Below, piece after piece: positions 49,033 to 62,535 of a DNA stretch of 64,000 bases. Each line of letters starts with the position of its first letter. Position 1 is the stretch's first letter. Source of the DNA: Macquaria australasica (Eukaryota; Chordata; Actinopteri; Centrarchiformes; Percichthyidae); assembly GCA_005408345.1 (NCBI GenBank), contig SEMN01000018.1, positions 1,775,501 to 1,839,500 of the forward strand, written 5' to 3'. The notes beneath the pieces are model-generated. The model did no database searches and was not told the DNA's origin. It was given only the letters and a program-made list of their open reading frames with translations. The position numbers were made by a program, and so were the translations under genes.

Positions 49033-51697
49033 GTAAGTGTCGACTGCGTGATGTGTTTTGTGATAAACGACTTCCGTGTTATTTATGTGAAGTGCGCTCC
49101 TGTGAAGTGAAATCGCATGCTCGCGTTTATATGTATTGCTATCTTCTTCCTGCATCCCCCCTGTCATGGTGGTCGCCGTTTGCTGTGTTGTTCTCCCTCC
49201 ACTCCCTCTGCTCCTCTGATGCTCAGCCTTTGGGCAAGTGTCAGCTCATAGCTTAGCCTACTTTTCTGTTGTTAATGCGATGTGCAGCCACAGGTTGTGA
49301 ATGATCCTGGTAGTCCGCGTATAGGCTACCGGTTGTTTTGCATTGGTTGCAGGTCAGTGTTTTGATAAGCATAGAACAGGCCTTTCCTCGTTAAAGCATT
49401 TTGCAGTTAGATAAGGGAACCTGATAGTCCACTGAAGTGTATTAGGCTATATTATTAAAACAAAATAGTGGAAATAGTGAATATTAAATAGTATTCACAC
49501 AAAATCACATAACTTTATTGTATTAATGCTAACATTAATATCTCATGAATAATTATCACTCATTTAGAGCCTACCTAATATCCCCACCCTCTTACTTTTA
49601 CATAACAGCATGTTTATGGTCCAGAATCTGCAAATGCACTGCCTGAGGAAGTTATGTGGGCAGAGCAGAATTGCTTATTGACCTTGGACCCTTGGGGCAG
49701 ACCATGTAAGGCTGCTTGAGTCACTGTCAGCCACTGTATGACAAAGCCTCTGCAGTTTTAACATTGCCAGTAGTAAAACACAGCAAGGGCAATGTTCTAC
49801 AGTGGTGGCAGAGAGCCAAGGTCAATTTATGGACTTGGTCTCAGCTGAACCCACATTTCTCTGCACAGGAATCAGTTTATCTTCGGTGTGCATGATGTCC
49901 TGGTTATCGCTTAAAATTGATACAATTTGTCTGTGTGCTGTGTGTGCATTTTGAGGATGCACACACAGCAAGGTGCAGATTAGTGTGAGCTTCAATAAAA
50001 GATCAACACAATTAAACAAATCTGCTCCAATATCCCATGCATTAGTCACCCCCAAAACAGAAAACAGCCTCTGATAACACCTTGATTAAGGCTAAAGTCT
50101 GGGTGATAGTATATTGGAGAGGAGTTGTGCAACTTGTTTAATTGTAATGAACTTATCTTTTAATATTTTTTAAACAAAAAAACATTTTTTTACTAAGTAG
50201 CCTATAATACAAGGGGTCGCAAGTCAATCTTAGGGGTCATGAGTTGATTCACAATATTTCCACTGCACAAAATTATGTTTATTTTGTGGACTTTTCTCTG
50301 TTTTTTTTAATTTAATTTCTTGTGAGATAAAAAATCCGAGAAGGTAAATCTTTGGTTAATCTGCTCACATTTTAAAGACACCTGTGATAAAGGGTTGGAA
50401 GGGGACATTGCTTGACTATTAAGGGGTTACAAGCCACATCAAGATAAAGAACGGGTGTCTTATTATGTAATATAACTCATTTAATCTCTTTAGTGGCATG
50501 CATTGTGGACCCATCCTATGCCTCTTCCTCCTCCTTCTTGTCAGGGGGACTGGAGTAGATGGTCAGAGATGGGAGTTGTCCTGTAGAGAAATGCTAGAAG
50601 TAATATGGGACTTTTGAGAATTGTAAGTCACATAAGAAATGGTTTCTAAGAACTGTGGTTGGTTGCCAAGTTAAGCATTCCCCATCACTCCAGCCAGCTG
50701 CTGCCATCTGATATGTGTGGGTCAGTGTTGGCGCAGGTTGGCCATTTTCTCCTCCACTATGGGAACACCAACCAAGCTTCCATTTTGCAGGAATCTTCCA
50801 AATCAATAAAACAACGTTGACTTAGCTTGGGTGTTTGCATGGAGACAAAAGGCGCTGACCGGAGCGGTGGAAACAATTTCCGCTGGAGAAGATGATGTGC
50901 AGGCGAGGAGCAGCCAGGGAGTTACTGGGCCAAAGCAGTGAGAAAGAGTGACAGTGTCTCTGTCTAGACAGTAAACTGCTTCACTTAATATACAGTCTTG
51001 CTGGCGGGGAGGGGGGGACTGTTGGCTTTACTGTTGGTCTCAGCGTCCCTATGCAATGAAAGGGCACCAGTTTCCTAGATGGGGAATGAATCACACAGGT
51101 ACTATGGCTGCTAGTTGATTAATGGCCCCTATCAAGAAATGCAAAAAAGCACCGCCTGTGCGCAGAAGGGTGCATTTGTATATGTATAGTTGTGTTACTC
51201 TTAGACCTGGCTTTGGATTTTCTAACAAAGAGATTTATGGTAAACACGCAGGGCCATATTATCTCCTACATTTTAGTATTTGTGGTGTGAGAAAGGATTG
51301 AACTATAACACCACAGCTATCATAGATCACGCCAAATGATATAAAGATCATAATAAACAACTGCGGCAATAAAAAAGGGAACCTACAGCTGCATGCAGAA
51401 ACAAAATTATTAAGACTTTTCTCTGTATGTGACATGCATCCAGAGTAAATGGGAATGCATCATGTCAGGAAAACACTGGGCAAAGGAAATAGATAAAGTA
51501 ATCTGAAGCTTTATACTCCCACTGAGGGCAAAGAAGCTATGTTTGCAGTCACAGGTGTAAATAAATGCTGAGATTTCTTGAATGTGACAAGAAAACAATT
51601 CAGTTTGGGTTATTGAATTGCACACCATTAAGCTTGAGTAATTTAAATGCTATGGCCTCTTCTCTTTATTTAAACTGTTTGTTTTTTTCTTCCACAG
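49033..51697 (+). other. glrb: glrb intron 1
   Basis: 2,665-nt GT-AG intron between the non-coding exon and the start-codon exon. The acceptor is preceded by a T-rich tract. No repeats or genes of note were recognised. Confidence 0.65.
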
Positions 51698-51836
51698 GCT
51701 CAACTCATACCAGAATGGGTATTAAGAAGCTCGCCATCTTTCTCCTGGTCCTCTCTCTTTGTCTAGACGGAGGATCCGCCAAAGAAAAAGGAACAAAGAA
51801 GGGAAAGAAGAAAGGGAAGCAGGTTTACTGTCCATC
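51698..51836 (+). CDS. glrb: glrb exon 2: 5' UTR end, start codon, signal peptide (CDS from 51715)
   Basis: Acceptor TTCCACAG|GCTC begins the exon at 51698; the ATG is at 51715-51717. The context is strong (A at -3, G at +4). It encodes MGIKKLAIFLLVLSLCLDGG, then SAKEKG and a Lys/Gly-rich run ending KQVYCPS. The hydrophobic core at residues 6-17 and Ala22 indicate a cleaved signal peptide. The basic run after cleavage is typical of the beta subunit N-terminus. The donor is CCATC|GTAAGT, last base 51836 (phase 2). Confidence 0.95.
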
Positions 51837-51987
51837 GTAAGTATGGGATAAACAACACCTTGGGCTAGCATACAGTGCAAAAGACGACATAACGCGTACT
51901 TCATGTAGAATATATTGCAAAAACTAAGTGCAGTAATGACACAATATGATAATGCTATGGGTTAATTCAACTTTTACTTCTGTAAAG

Positions 51988-52391
51988 TTGGGGGACTCAC
52001 AACAGAGACAGATTTTTTTTAAATAGTGCAAAGCAATGCAGCAGAGGTTTTGGACGTTTAGTCCCTAGTATCAAACTCCAAAAACACTGGATCCTACATT
52101 TCCCATAATCCAGCCAATTGCATCTATTCATTAGAATCTCCCTGCCTGAGACTGATGTATTTGAAACTCCATGACCCCAGTTAGTAACACAGGCTTTTTG
52201 TTGTACATTTGAAGTTTCCAAACCCAAGCCGAGACAACCCTGATGACATCACCAGGGTTGTTCTCTCAGACTTGACAAAGCTCCTCCAGAGCCACACAAG
52301 ACATCAAACAACTGTTTTCATTGGCTTAGTAGTACTCCCAGTGACTAGTAAAGTGACATTTATGTGTGAAATTGGTGGAGTTCCCCTTTAA
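51988..52391 (+). repeat. probable interspersed repeat in glrb intron 2
   Basis: Runs from GTTGGGGGACTCACAACAGA to GGTGGAGTTCCCCTTTAA and includes ACTCCATGACCCCAGTTAGT, CCAAACCCAAGCCGAGACAA and AGCTCCTCCAGAGCCACACA. I recall these blocks as recurrent in fish genomes. No second copy exists in this window, so this is uncertain. Confidence 0.45.
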
Positions 52392-53090
52392 TGTTATTTT
52401 CAGACGCTCCAATATTAGCAGTTAAGCATTCAGTTAAATCACTACTTAGTCTATTTTACGCCTGATGGATCTTACTTTCCAGTCTTTATCCACCAGTCAT
52501 GTTTGACCAGATCTCATCAGCTGCTTCACTGCAGAGCTACTCAAGTCTAGTATTAATCTGTAACACAGTCAATTAGGAACAATGGACATCCCAGAAATAC
52601 TGAATACTTGTGACATGTTTAAAAAAAGGCACAGCTTTTTGTACAAGTCTCATGCTACCTTGGCCACTGCTTTAGCACTTCCTTATTTACTATTTACTGG
52701 CTGTCCACAGCTGTCTGGTAACGTGTGCAACTGTGTAAGGAAGTGCTAAATAAACAGGGAAGTTGTCAGATCATGGATAAACTAAAAAGGTAATTTCTGT
52801 ATGACTCATAACAGAATGAACATCGGTGTGTCCTAACATGCCTTTGGACAGTGCATTGTCGCTATGCAGTGGAGAGCTGCACCCTCTTCTTCCTTAAATG
52901 GTAACAAATGGCTTGACAATGAAATGTCCTGAAATGAGGGAGAAACTGTTTGATGTAGTCCCAGTATTGGCAAGTGTAAGCTGTATGACATATTTCATGT
53001 TTAGTGCTGCGGATGCCTTTGTGGATCAGGGGAACCACTTGGTTCCAGTTTAGCTGTTGTGCTTGAGGTTGTCAGAAGGGTCTGTTAAAA

Positions 53091-53108
53091 GAAAGAAAGA
53101 AAGAAAGA
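53091..53108. repeat. GAAA microsatellite
   Basis: Four to five GAAA units in glrb intron 2. Confidence 0.88.
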
Positions 53109-53750
53109 GGTTTAGTGCATGGGTTTCACTTTGATCAGAGGAACCGCAGAACATACACACACTGCACAGCATTCCTGTGGAGCACTTTAACTCATCCTCA
53201 GAGCATGATAAGGTTTACATAATGATATGTAAAGTGCTTTGAGAAGGGAAAATTCTTTGGCAGGAGAATTCATTGCCACCCACAAGGAGGCTTTCTGTTT
53301 CTCCTTTCTCTCCTGCCAGATCCTGTTCTCCTCTTTCCCTCTCTGTCCCATTGTTTTTTCATCAGTCAACCTCAGAAAACAAATGATGTTTGGCTGAATG
53401 TCTTTGAAAGTCACAACTTTTATGTTATAGTGGTAATTTTCAGTAGACAGATGTTTTTCTCTATAATCAAAGGGACAGTTTACTTTGAGTTGACACGTGA
53501 TTTAGACTCTTTTAAGGATTCTTTAAAGGGTTTTTTCCTCAAGGTTGCTAAAAATAAATCTAGAAAAATGGGGTGAAATCATTTTTTGCTGTTTAACTTT
53601 GCAGATGAACTTGTGTCATGACAAGTGCCATTTTTCTTGAGAATAGTAGAGTTACTGTATTGTATCAAGCATTTGACCCCTGTATCTTCAAATATCCTTA
53701 GATAAACCAAAAACAATTTCCTTACACAATCTAATCTCAGCTGTACTGTG

Positions 53751-53940
53751 TTTAGTGCTAATTGGCAAATGTTAGCATGATAACACACTAAGATGATTAA
53801 CATGGTAAACATTACAGCTAAACATCAGCATGTTGGCATTGTCACTGCGAGCATGTTAGCGTGCTGACGTTAGCATTTAGCTCAAAGCACAGCTACACCT
53901 AAGTACAGTCTCACAGAGCTGCTAGCATGGCTGTAGACTT
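53751..53940 (+). repeat. TTAGCATGCTGA-type teleost interspersed repeat
   Basis: Contains GTTAGCGTGCTGACGTTAGC, ATTTAGCTCAAAGCACAGCT, CCTAAGTACAGTCTCACAGA and GCTGCTAGCATGGCTGTAGA. This is a very common fish repeat sequence of uncertain class. It lies in glrb intron 2. Confidence 0.7.
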
Positions 53941-54328
53941 AGAAATAGGATCCTTAATGACTTAATACATTTGTACTGATTTCTTGTCAAAAGCCGTTAC
54001 GTAAATGTCCTAGAAGGTTGAAAAAATGTCCTCTATCTGCCTGAAGTATCATGTCAGCTTCTCCAGTGATGATCTGGAAACATCTCAGAGTAGCACCACG
54101 TCTCATTTCTAAACATTCCTTCACTCTAACATTTCCTGCATGGTCCAAATGTTAAAAGCTAATTTAATTCCTAACTGGTTGCTCTCTCAGGTTTAGTTTA
54201 ATCAAAGAGTATACAGAGTAGACATGGGTGTACTGTGCATCTGCACTGTTCATCTGCCAGGAATTTGACCTGCTAATGTAATCTGACAGTGCCTACAGTT
54301 CCCTTTCTGTCTTTTTTCTTTTTTGCAG

Positions 54329-54435
54329 ACAGCTGTCATCTGAGGATCTGGCCCGAGTCCCTGCGAATTCAACCAGTAACATCTTGAACAGGTTACTGAT
54401 CACCTATGATCCCAGAATAAGGCCCAACTTCAAAG
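54329..54435 (+). CDS. glrb: glrb exon 3: N-terminal extracellular segment
   Basis: 107-nt exon. The acceptor TTTTGCAG precedes 54329. It completes Ser41 and encodes QLSSEDLARVPANSTSN, ILNRLLITYDPRIRPNFK and the first base of Gly77. It contains the N-glycosylation sequon at Asn54. The downstream donor is AAAG|GCAAGT, a GC donor: frame and homology require the exon to end at 54435. Confidence 0.95.
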
Positions 54436-55896
<1,461 letters not shown>

Positions 55897-57131
55897 TAAT
55901 CAATACTTCTGTCAATCAGCAGCAGTGGATCGGAGCTGAAAACTGCTTTATCCCACAAATTTAGGAAGAATGCATGAACATGTTTTCTAGACGGTATCAG
56001 ACCATTTAGCAGTGAATCATTATGAAGACTGGGGTTTTCATGCCTCATTTATCTGATGGCTTAATTGCTGATAAAGAAGTGCAGTTTGAATGCTAGTGAG
56101 CAGATTAAACTGAAGGACGGCGCTGGGTCGAATCTTGATCACTTAGGAAACAATAAAGGGAACATTCCTGAAGGTTTCTAATAAGTCCGGCTTACTGGTG
56201 TGTTTTAATTTAAAGCTGCTGGGAGGAGCCAATAAACATTAAGAGTCTCTCTCAGTAAATATATTCAATCACGTGACAAGGTAATTGAAGTGAATGCAGT
56301 GCAGAATGACAGAATCCACAGTTTGACTTTATTCTGTCTCATGAACTCCTCCATGCTACAGGTTACAGGCTGGAGAGTTTTATTCCAAAAGAAGTCTCAA
56401 AATCTCACAGAATAATTGAAAGCACAATATAATATAATGTATAATAATATAAAATGTATAATAAAAAACAAGACTTCAACATATTGTCTCCCACAAATCA
56501 TGCAGGAACTTCTTGGACCTATAAGTAACAAGATGGATCATCAAGCCAAATCTGATAAAACATCAAAGTTTTAAATTTTATTTTGACCTTTAATTACAGT
56601 CGGTATAACAAAGTAGCTTGTGTTTGCCCAGTTTACACTGTAATGGTTGTTGTTTTTTTGTGTCAAAAACCAGAAGCCTTAAAGACTAGCAAGAAATAAT
56701 TTGGGAAAACATTTTTCACAAGTTTAGCAGGCATACCTGGACTGTGTGGCAGCTAATGTACAATTCAGTGCCTTTTTGCTCGCTATGAGCAATCCAGTTT
56801 TAGTTATGGAATATACTGCCAACCTCAGTCTTCATAGGAACAGATTAAGTATCAGTAGATTTTGGACCTTTACTCCTGTTGAGTCCTGTTGCAGGTCTGG
56901 ACAGCATCTCAGTCCAAAGCAGTGATCAGTGTTCTCCTACTTCATTTCATAAGGAGTGATACTCTGAACAAAGCCTTAGATCATATATCCTGGAATTGGA
57001 GTTGCATGAAAATCTACTCTGGAAATATTTCTTTTGGCTGAAGATCAGTCAGATCAGAGTGTGTTCGCTTATAAAATCTTCCAGGGGAGAGTTTCACACT
57101 AGGATCACTTACAGACCAGTTAGGGTGATAC

Positions 57132-57715
57132 ATGGTGAAAGTGGAAAGGAGGGAACGCACGGATGGTGGAAGAAAAGAAAAACAACTGGAGGAAACAAAA
57201 AAGGAGGGAAAGAGAGAAGAAGAAAAAAATCAAGGAGAATGAAGAGGAAGAAGGAAGAAAGCGCAGGGGGGAGGAGGAAGAGACAGGAGGAATGAAGTTG
57301 GAAAAGAGATAAGGAAGAAAAGAAGTTGTAAGCAGAAAGTGAAAGACAGTGACAGAAAGTCAGAAAGAAGGGAAAATGAGCCAAGATGTTAGAGGGGGAA
57401 AAGGAAAAAGGAAAGAGAAATGGAGTAAGACAAAGTTAAAGTGAAGAGGAATAGAGAAGGAAGACAAAACCAGACAGGAGGAAAATAAGAAAAAATGATG
57501 AAGAAATTGAGCAGGGGAAAGTTGGAGGAAGAATAATAAGAAAGAGGAAGAGAGACATAGAGTGGAAAGGACAGCATAAGAGAAAAGCCGAGAAAAAGTG
57601 AAGAGAGCAAGAGAGAGAAGAATTGAAAGAAAGAGAAGCCAGGAGAAGGAAGGGATCGAGAAAGAACAAGTAAGAGCCGAGACTGAGACAGAGAGAGAGA
57701 GAGAGAGATGAGGGG
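57132..57715. repeat. polypurine tract (GA-rich low complexity)
   Basis: Nearly 600 bp in which the plus strand is overwhelmingly A and G, in irregular GGAAG, GAAA and AGAGG arrangements, ending in a pure GA microsatellite (about 57687-57708). The serine/leucine-rich and lysine/glutamate/arginine-rich open frames on both strands are products of this bias, not genes. Confidence 0.9.
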
Positions 57716-58016
57716 CTCCCAGATGGCAACTTGTGTCTTCCCTCTTCCCCCTGGACGCCCAACAAAAGACAGAAAGAGAATGAAAGTGAGGTAGGTTCAA
57801 AACAAATCCAGGAGGAGAAGGAAGAGACAGCTGGTCACCACTCCCCCTCAATTCATCACTCTGTGGGGTATCTGATCTCAGGAAACCCTCTCTCATCATT
57901 TACACCTCCCTCAGCCAGACACCACCCCGCGTCCACTGTAGTTAACACATCTATTTTCATCAGGAGCTGATGACTAATTTGATGTTGTGAGATGAAATAA
58001 ATTGCGTCTGTGTTTT

Positions 58017-58038
58017 AAAAAAATTTTTTTTTTTTTAC
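58017..58038. repeat. A/T homopolymer runs
   Basis: A short A-run followed by about 13 T in glrb intron 4. Confidence 0.85.
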
Positions 58039-60292
58039 TGCTTCTCAGCTTGAGTTTTCCTCGTTGATTACAGCGAGCGGTTGTGTTAAATCTCTCCGGA
58101 ATCGAATGCAGAACTGGCAGCTTGATAGCAAGCCAGAAGGAAGATAAATTTCCTTGTCTGGTTTTCAGAAAGGCGAAGGTGTGGGAATTGGACTGCGTCT
58201 CTGTCAGACAGAGAAGAGCCAGCAGTAGCTATTCTGCTGTCGCTCTGGGACTAGTTGGACATTGGAGTCTAAAATAAGTTTGTATAGAAATGACGGCTTG
58301 CTTTCCAAAATGAGATATCAACAATTTGACCACTGCTCTCCCTCCCAAAAAATGTTCCCTGGCAGGAAAATAAAGCACATTTTGGGTTAGTGCTGAATTT
58401 ATAAACCATCATAAGACCTCTGTGTATAGACGTTTTTGAAATAGTTCCCTCCTATTCATAATGCATATACAGAGAGGAAGGAAACATTTCACATGGTTTC
58501 TTGTCTCCTCATAGACATTGTACATCAACATGTACCACAACCCAAAACTTGGATCAACCACATACATCTTTTCTGCATTTTTGCCAGAAAAATGCTCTGT
58601 GTATGTGAACTGTGTATCCTGGATGTATACAGTATGATATTTGGTTTAATATGAGAATTGTATATTCAACACTTGCACAATGCTGGATCTAAGTTATTAG
58701 AGAATATACTAGGCTGAGACATCAACTTTGATCAAGGGTGAAAATGCCCCTATATTTAGATTTTGTATTTGGTTATATAGGTAGCACATACATCTGTAGA
58801 AAAATAAGTTAGTGTATGTGTTAATTAAGTGAACATGTTGCTTTCAAAGGGTTTTAGTGTGAAAAGTGTCCTTCTAGCTCAGCGGAAAGAAAAACAGGGG
58901 TCTAACTCTACTTATTTGTAGTATTACTTTGTATGGGAATAAATACAGAGACAGTCCAGTTCAGTGTGTAGCAGGATACTTTACTGTAGATAAAGGTACC
59001 ATAGTACAGAAACAAAAAGAAAAACACATAACCAATGTACTTTCATGAAGAACAGATGCACTATAAAACCACATGTAGGTCAGTTGGCTGTCTCGTCTCT
59101 CACTGTCAAACCTGGCTATAACTAAAACAGTTTCCAGTAGGAATATATTTTGCCAGCAAACCAGTTAACAGAAAGTGAGAGAAAACTTTAAAAAGATTAG
59201 TTGCCAAACTCTGCTCTGCTCTGGATCAACTAAAAGATTTTCTAGCAAACACATTGCAAATACTTTGTCAGAAAAATAAGCCTGTGCAATTCCAAAACAA
59301 TAGCAGCAAAGTGAGGACCACTGTGGCGACCGCAATGGCTAAGCCGAGTGTTGTGAATGGAGGCAGGTGGCGTACCAAAGGTTGCACTGAGATGGACTCA
59401 AAAGAAAACATGAAAGAACACCTGAAAGACCAAAAATGACCTGTCACAGAACTGTGATGGACGAGCTGGCCAAGATAAACTTAACTTGGGGTGAGGTTCA
59501 ACATGTTGCAAAGGATAGGGTCTAATGGAGGGAGCTTGTTGTGGCCTTGTGTCCCACAGGGGCCAAACATGATTAAGTAAGCAAGAGGATCACTGAGTGT
59601 AAAGCAAGCCCCCAGAGACAGGTTTGATGATTTCTGTCATAGTGGCCAAAGTTGGAGGTGCAGGTCATGTGACCCAAACACATTCATGACAGAAGAAACA
59701 GCTGTACAATCATAATGAAAGGTTCCTAAGCAACAGACTTTCTAAAACTCAACTACTAACAATGTGAACCATTAGGGTCATCGTTTCTTATAAAGACCAC
59801 CAATAGCTGTATAAATAGATTATTTTCATGTCATTCACCTTGGCCAGCAGTTGGTCAGACTCAGAGGCAATGACCTGAGTGAGAAAATAGCATTGGAATT
59901 AATGAACAGCCATGTTTGGACATCTTATCCAATGTTTAATACATGTTTGGTTTGAAGTTTTTTTTCCATTGCAGTAGTTTAACATGATGTCCTGGTGAAG
60001 ATTTCTTTGGTTTATCAAATATTCACATGTGAATGTTATCATGGTCCATTATGGGCCCTGCTGGTAATTTTTCATGAAAGCCTACAATTCACTTTGTTGT
60101 CAGTATATGAGATTGCACCATTTTGAATCTGAAAACACCTGAGCACAGAGCGTGAAGCAATGACAAATGTTGGCTTTGAGCAGACTCTACATGAGCTACT
60201 GCATCAAAAAACAATTAAAAAAAGGCTTCTGATATTATAAAAATTGGGAACAATGAAGGAATGGAAGGAGGAAGTTAATTTCTTATCCAGGA

Positions 60293-60328
60293 GCACACAC
60301 CCACACACACACACACACACACACACAT
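60293..60328. repeat. CA microsatellite
   Basis: About seventeen CA units with one CC interruption in glrb intron 4. Confidence 0.95.
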
Positions 60329-61121
60329 ACAGCTGGTATTTTGGCGGCTTTATTTGACATGTCATCCATCTTCACCCTCAGCAGTAATAGTCCTTCCTAA
60401 CACCTGGTCCCAAAACAGCTTGAGGCACGCCATCAAAGCAGGCACAAAAAAACATCCCAAATACTTTCCCACCAACAATTATGTGGAAGTTTCACTAATA
60501 AGCTCTCTAATGAGGTATTTTCTGTATCGCATGTTGCTGTATTGAAGACATTTGACTCTTGGACCGTGCAGCTTTCTGTATGTTGACTGCTTTAAAAGTA
60601 GATGTGAAATGTCACTCGGCACACAAGTGGTCTGTTGAAGTTGTTGGTAAAATGTTTGCGGTGAGAAAATGCTGCTTGTCAATGAGTTAAAAAAATCCTA
60701 AATGAAGTAGAAAATGCAACCTGTCAACGAGGTGGAACTGCTGTATGCTAAAGTTACTTAAAAAACAGTGTAGGAAAGGTGCTAACGATCCCTTCTTACT
60801 TATTCTTTAACTGCACATCAAACCATTAGTATAAGAGAATTATCTCAAATGTCTTTAGGAGGCTTAAAATGCTTTTATTGCCTTATTTAGACCTCTTGCA
60901 GTGTTATGGAGAGGGATCTCGACCAAAGCCCAAAGGTCATGAAAACAAGAAGCGGCCATTTTGCTGTCCTTCCTTTTTAAAACTTCATAGAAAATGTGAA
61001 TTGAAAATATGCATTAACTGATTCATAGTTTCCCTTTTGGTCATTAATCCATTTAAAAGCACCCAATTTCTGTCCAGAGACATTAACCATGTTTGTGCTC
61101 GTCTGTTGTTGTACCTAACAG

Positions 61122-61348
61122 GATTACAGAGTCAACATCTTCCTGCGGCAGCGCTGGAATGACCCCAGGCTGAAGCTACCGCAGGACTTCAAGTCCGATT
61201 CTCTCACCGTCGATCCCAAGATGTTCAAATGTCTCTGGAAACCTGACCTGTTCTTCGCTAATGAGAAGAGCGCCAACTTTCACGACGTTACCCAGGAGAA
61301 CATTCTCCTCTTCATTTTCCGCAATGGAGATGTCCTCATCAGTATGAG
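61122..61348 (+). CDS. glrb: glrb exon 5: core of ligand-binding domain
   Basis: 227-nt exon from acceptor CTAACAG|GATTAC to donor ATGAG|GTAATA (phase 2). It encodes DYRVNIFLRQRWNDPRLKLP, the SLTVDPKMFKCLWKPDLFF block and ANEKSANFHDVTQ, then LFIFRNGDVLISM. The WxPD motif (W138-D141) is the Cys-loop family signature preceding binding loop A. The segment LPQDFKSDSLTV appears one residue shorter than the human equivalent, as I recall it. Confidence 0.97.
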
Positions 61349-62452
61349 GTAATAAATATTCATTATATCTTTTTTATTGTCTTCTCTGTTATGTGATTGG
61401 CAAATTGCAGTCAATATTCAAGGTACATGCCATCCAAAGAGAGCACTAGTCCTTTCCAGTTTCCAGTTCTTATGGAATGTTTGTAATGTTTAAATATCAC
61501 ACAGTTAATTGAAAGCCTAATTAAATATGCTTCAATTGTTGTTGTATGTAATTGTTCCAGGAAAATAAACTTCACTGTGTTTCTCCCAGTGAACCTTTAC
61601 TCAAATGTTATACTGCTAGGTGTTAGATAGAATGTCTTTGAATTGAACTTCCCATTTTTCATATAGTTATACTACCCGGAGCCATAAAAGTTTGCAAATA
61701 GGTCTGGTACAGTCTATGGTCTGGTGTTGTACCCATTGATGACTATTAGAGAAACAATTTACCAATCAGAGCCTAGCCAGGCGACATGAAAGTGCAACGT
61801 TTGCCTAATGTAGCTTTAAATATGTGTGTAAACAAGAATGAATAAACACATATGATTTAAGGCCTAGTTGCGTGGGACTATTACCTAGAGACCCTAATGT
61901 GATAATGTAATAATTGATCATTTGTGTTCTCAATGCCTTGCAAATCTGCAATGATTGTGTTTCTCCTGTGTGCATCTCAATCAGTTAGGGAAGGATGTTT
62001 TCCCTTATTTGCAAGAATTCCCTGGGTTTTCTTTTTTTTTGTTTTTGTTCTTTCTGGGTCAAAAATTATTGAGGCTGAGGGCTGCGAGAGTGAAATCTCG
62101 AAAACATAATGAGATTGTTGACGTTCATTGAATTTGGTAAAAAACATTTTATCTTCAAAGGGGCTCAATGTAAACTTGTTGAAGCTACAGCTATACTCTG
62201 CTTCAATCATCCCCAGAGATAATCCTTGTGAATTTGTCTGTAATTTTGAGTTTAAAATATTTTGTTTATCCCATGCAAACACACCTCTCAAAAAAGAGGC
62301 ATAAGGGTAAACCCTTAAATCCTATGAGATCTCAAGGTAATACTAATGTCATGCCAACAAGGCTTATGTGTGAGTGTAAGTGCATATAAGAGAATAACAA
62401 AAGCAGGACATAATGAAAAACTGAAAACAGAATTTTCTTCATCCTCCTCCAG
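61349..62452 (+). other. glrb: glrb intron 5
   Basis: 1,104-nt phase-2 intron. It includes a fragment (61717-61785) of the dispersed repeat also seen near 3.8 and 22.6 kb. The 3' end has a clear pyrimidine tract before CCAG. Confidence 0.88.
61717..61785 (+). repeat. dispersed repeat family 1, fragment C
   Basis: Begins GTCTGGTGTTG as in copy B (22520) and reaches ACCAATCAGAGC with similar spacing. Only the 5' part is recognisable. Confidence 0.5.
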
Positions 62453-62535
62453 GTTGTCCGTCACCCTTTCTTGTCCTCTGGATCTGACACTGTTCCCTAT
62501 GGACACACAGAGGTGTAAAATGCAACTTGAAAGCT
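62453..62535 (+). CDS. glrb: glrb exon 6: Cys-loop exon
   Basis: 83-nt exon between acceptor CCTCCAG|GTTGTC and donor AAGCT|GTGAGT (phase 1). It completes Arg175 and encodes LSVTLSCPLDLTLFPMDTQR followed by CKMQLES. The Cys-loop is Cys182 and Cys196, separated by exactly 13 residues with FPMD in the middle, as expected for this receptor family. Confidence 0.97.

Larger units (their letters stand above)
51837..54328 (+). other. glrb: glrb intron 2
   Basis: 2,492-nt phase-2 intron containing two dispersed repeat copies (51988-52391 and 53751-53940), a 15-bp perfect inverted repeat (52671-52685 with 52736-52750) and a GAAA microsatellite. Confidence 0.85.

Noticed and set aside
57360..57899. 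Minus-strand open frame of 179 codons and overlapping frames
   Set aside because: The Ser/Leu/Phe-rich translation is the direct result of the pyrimidine bias opposite the polypurine tract.
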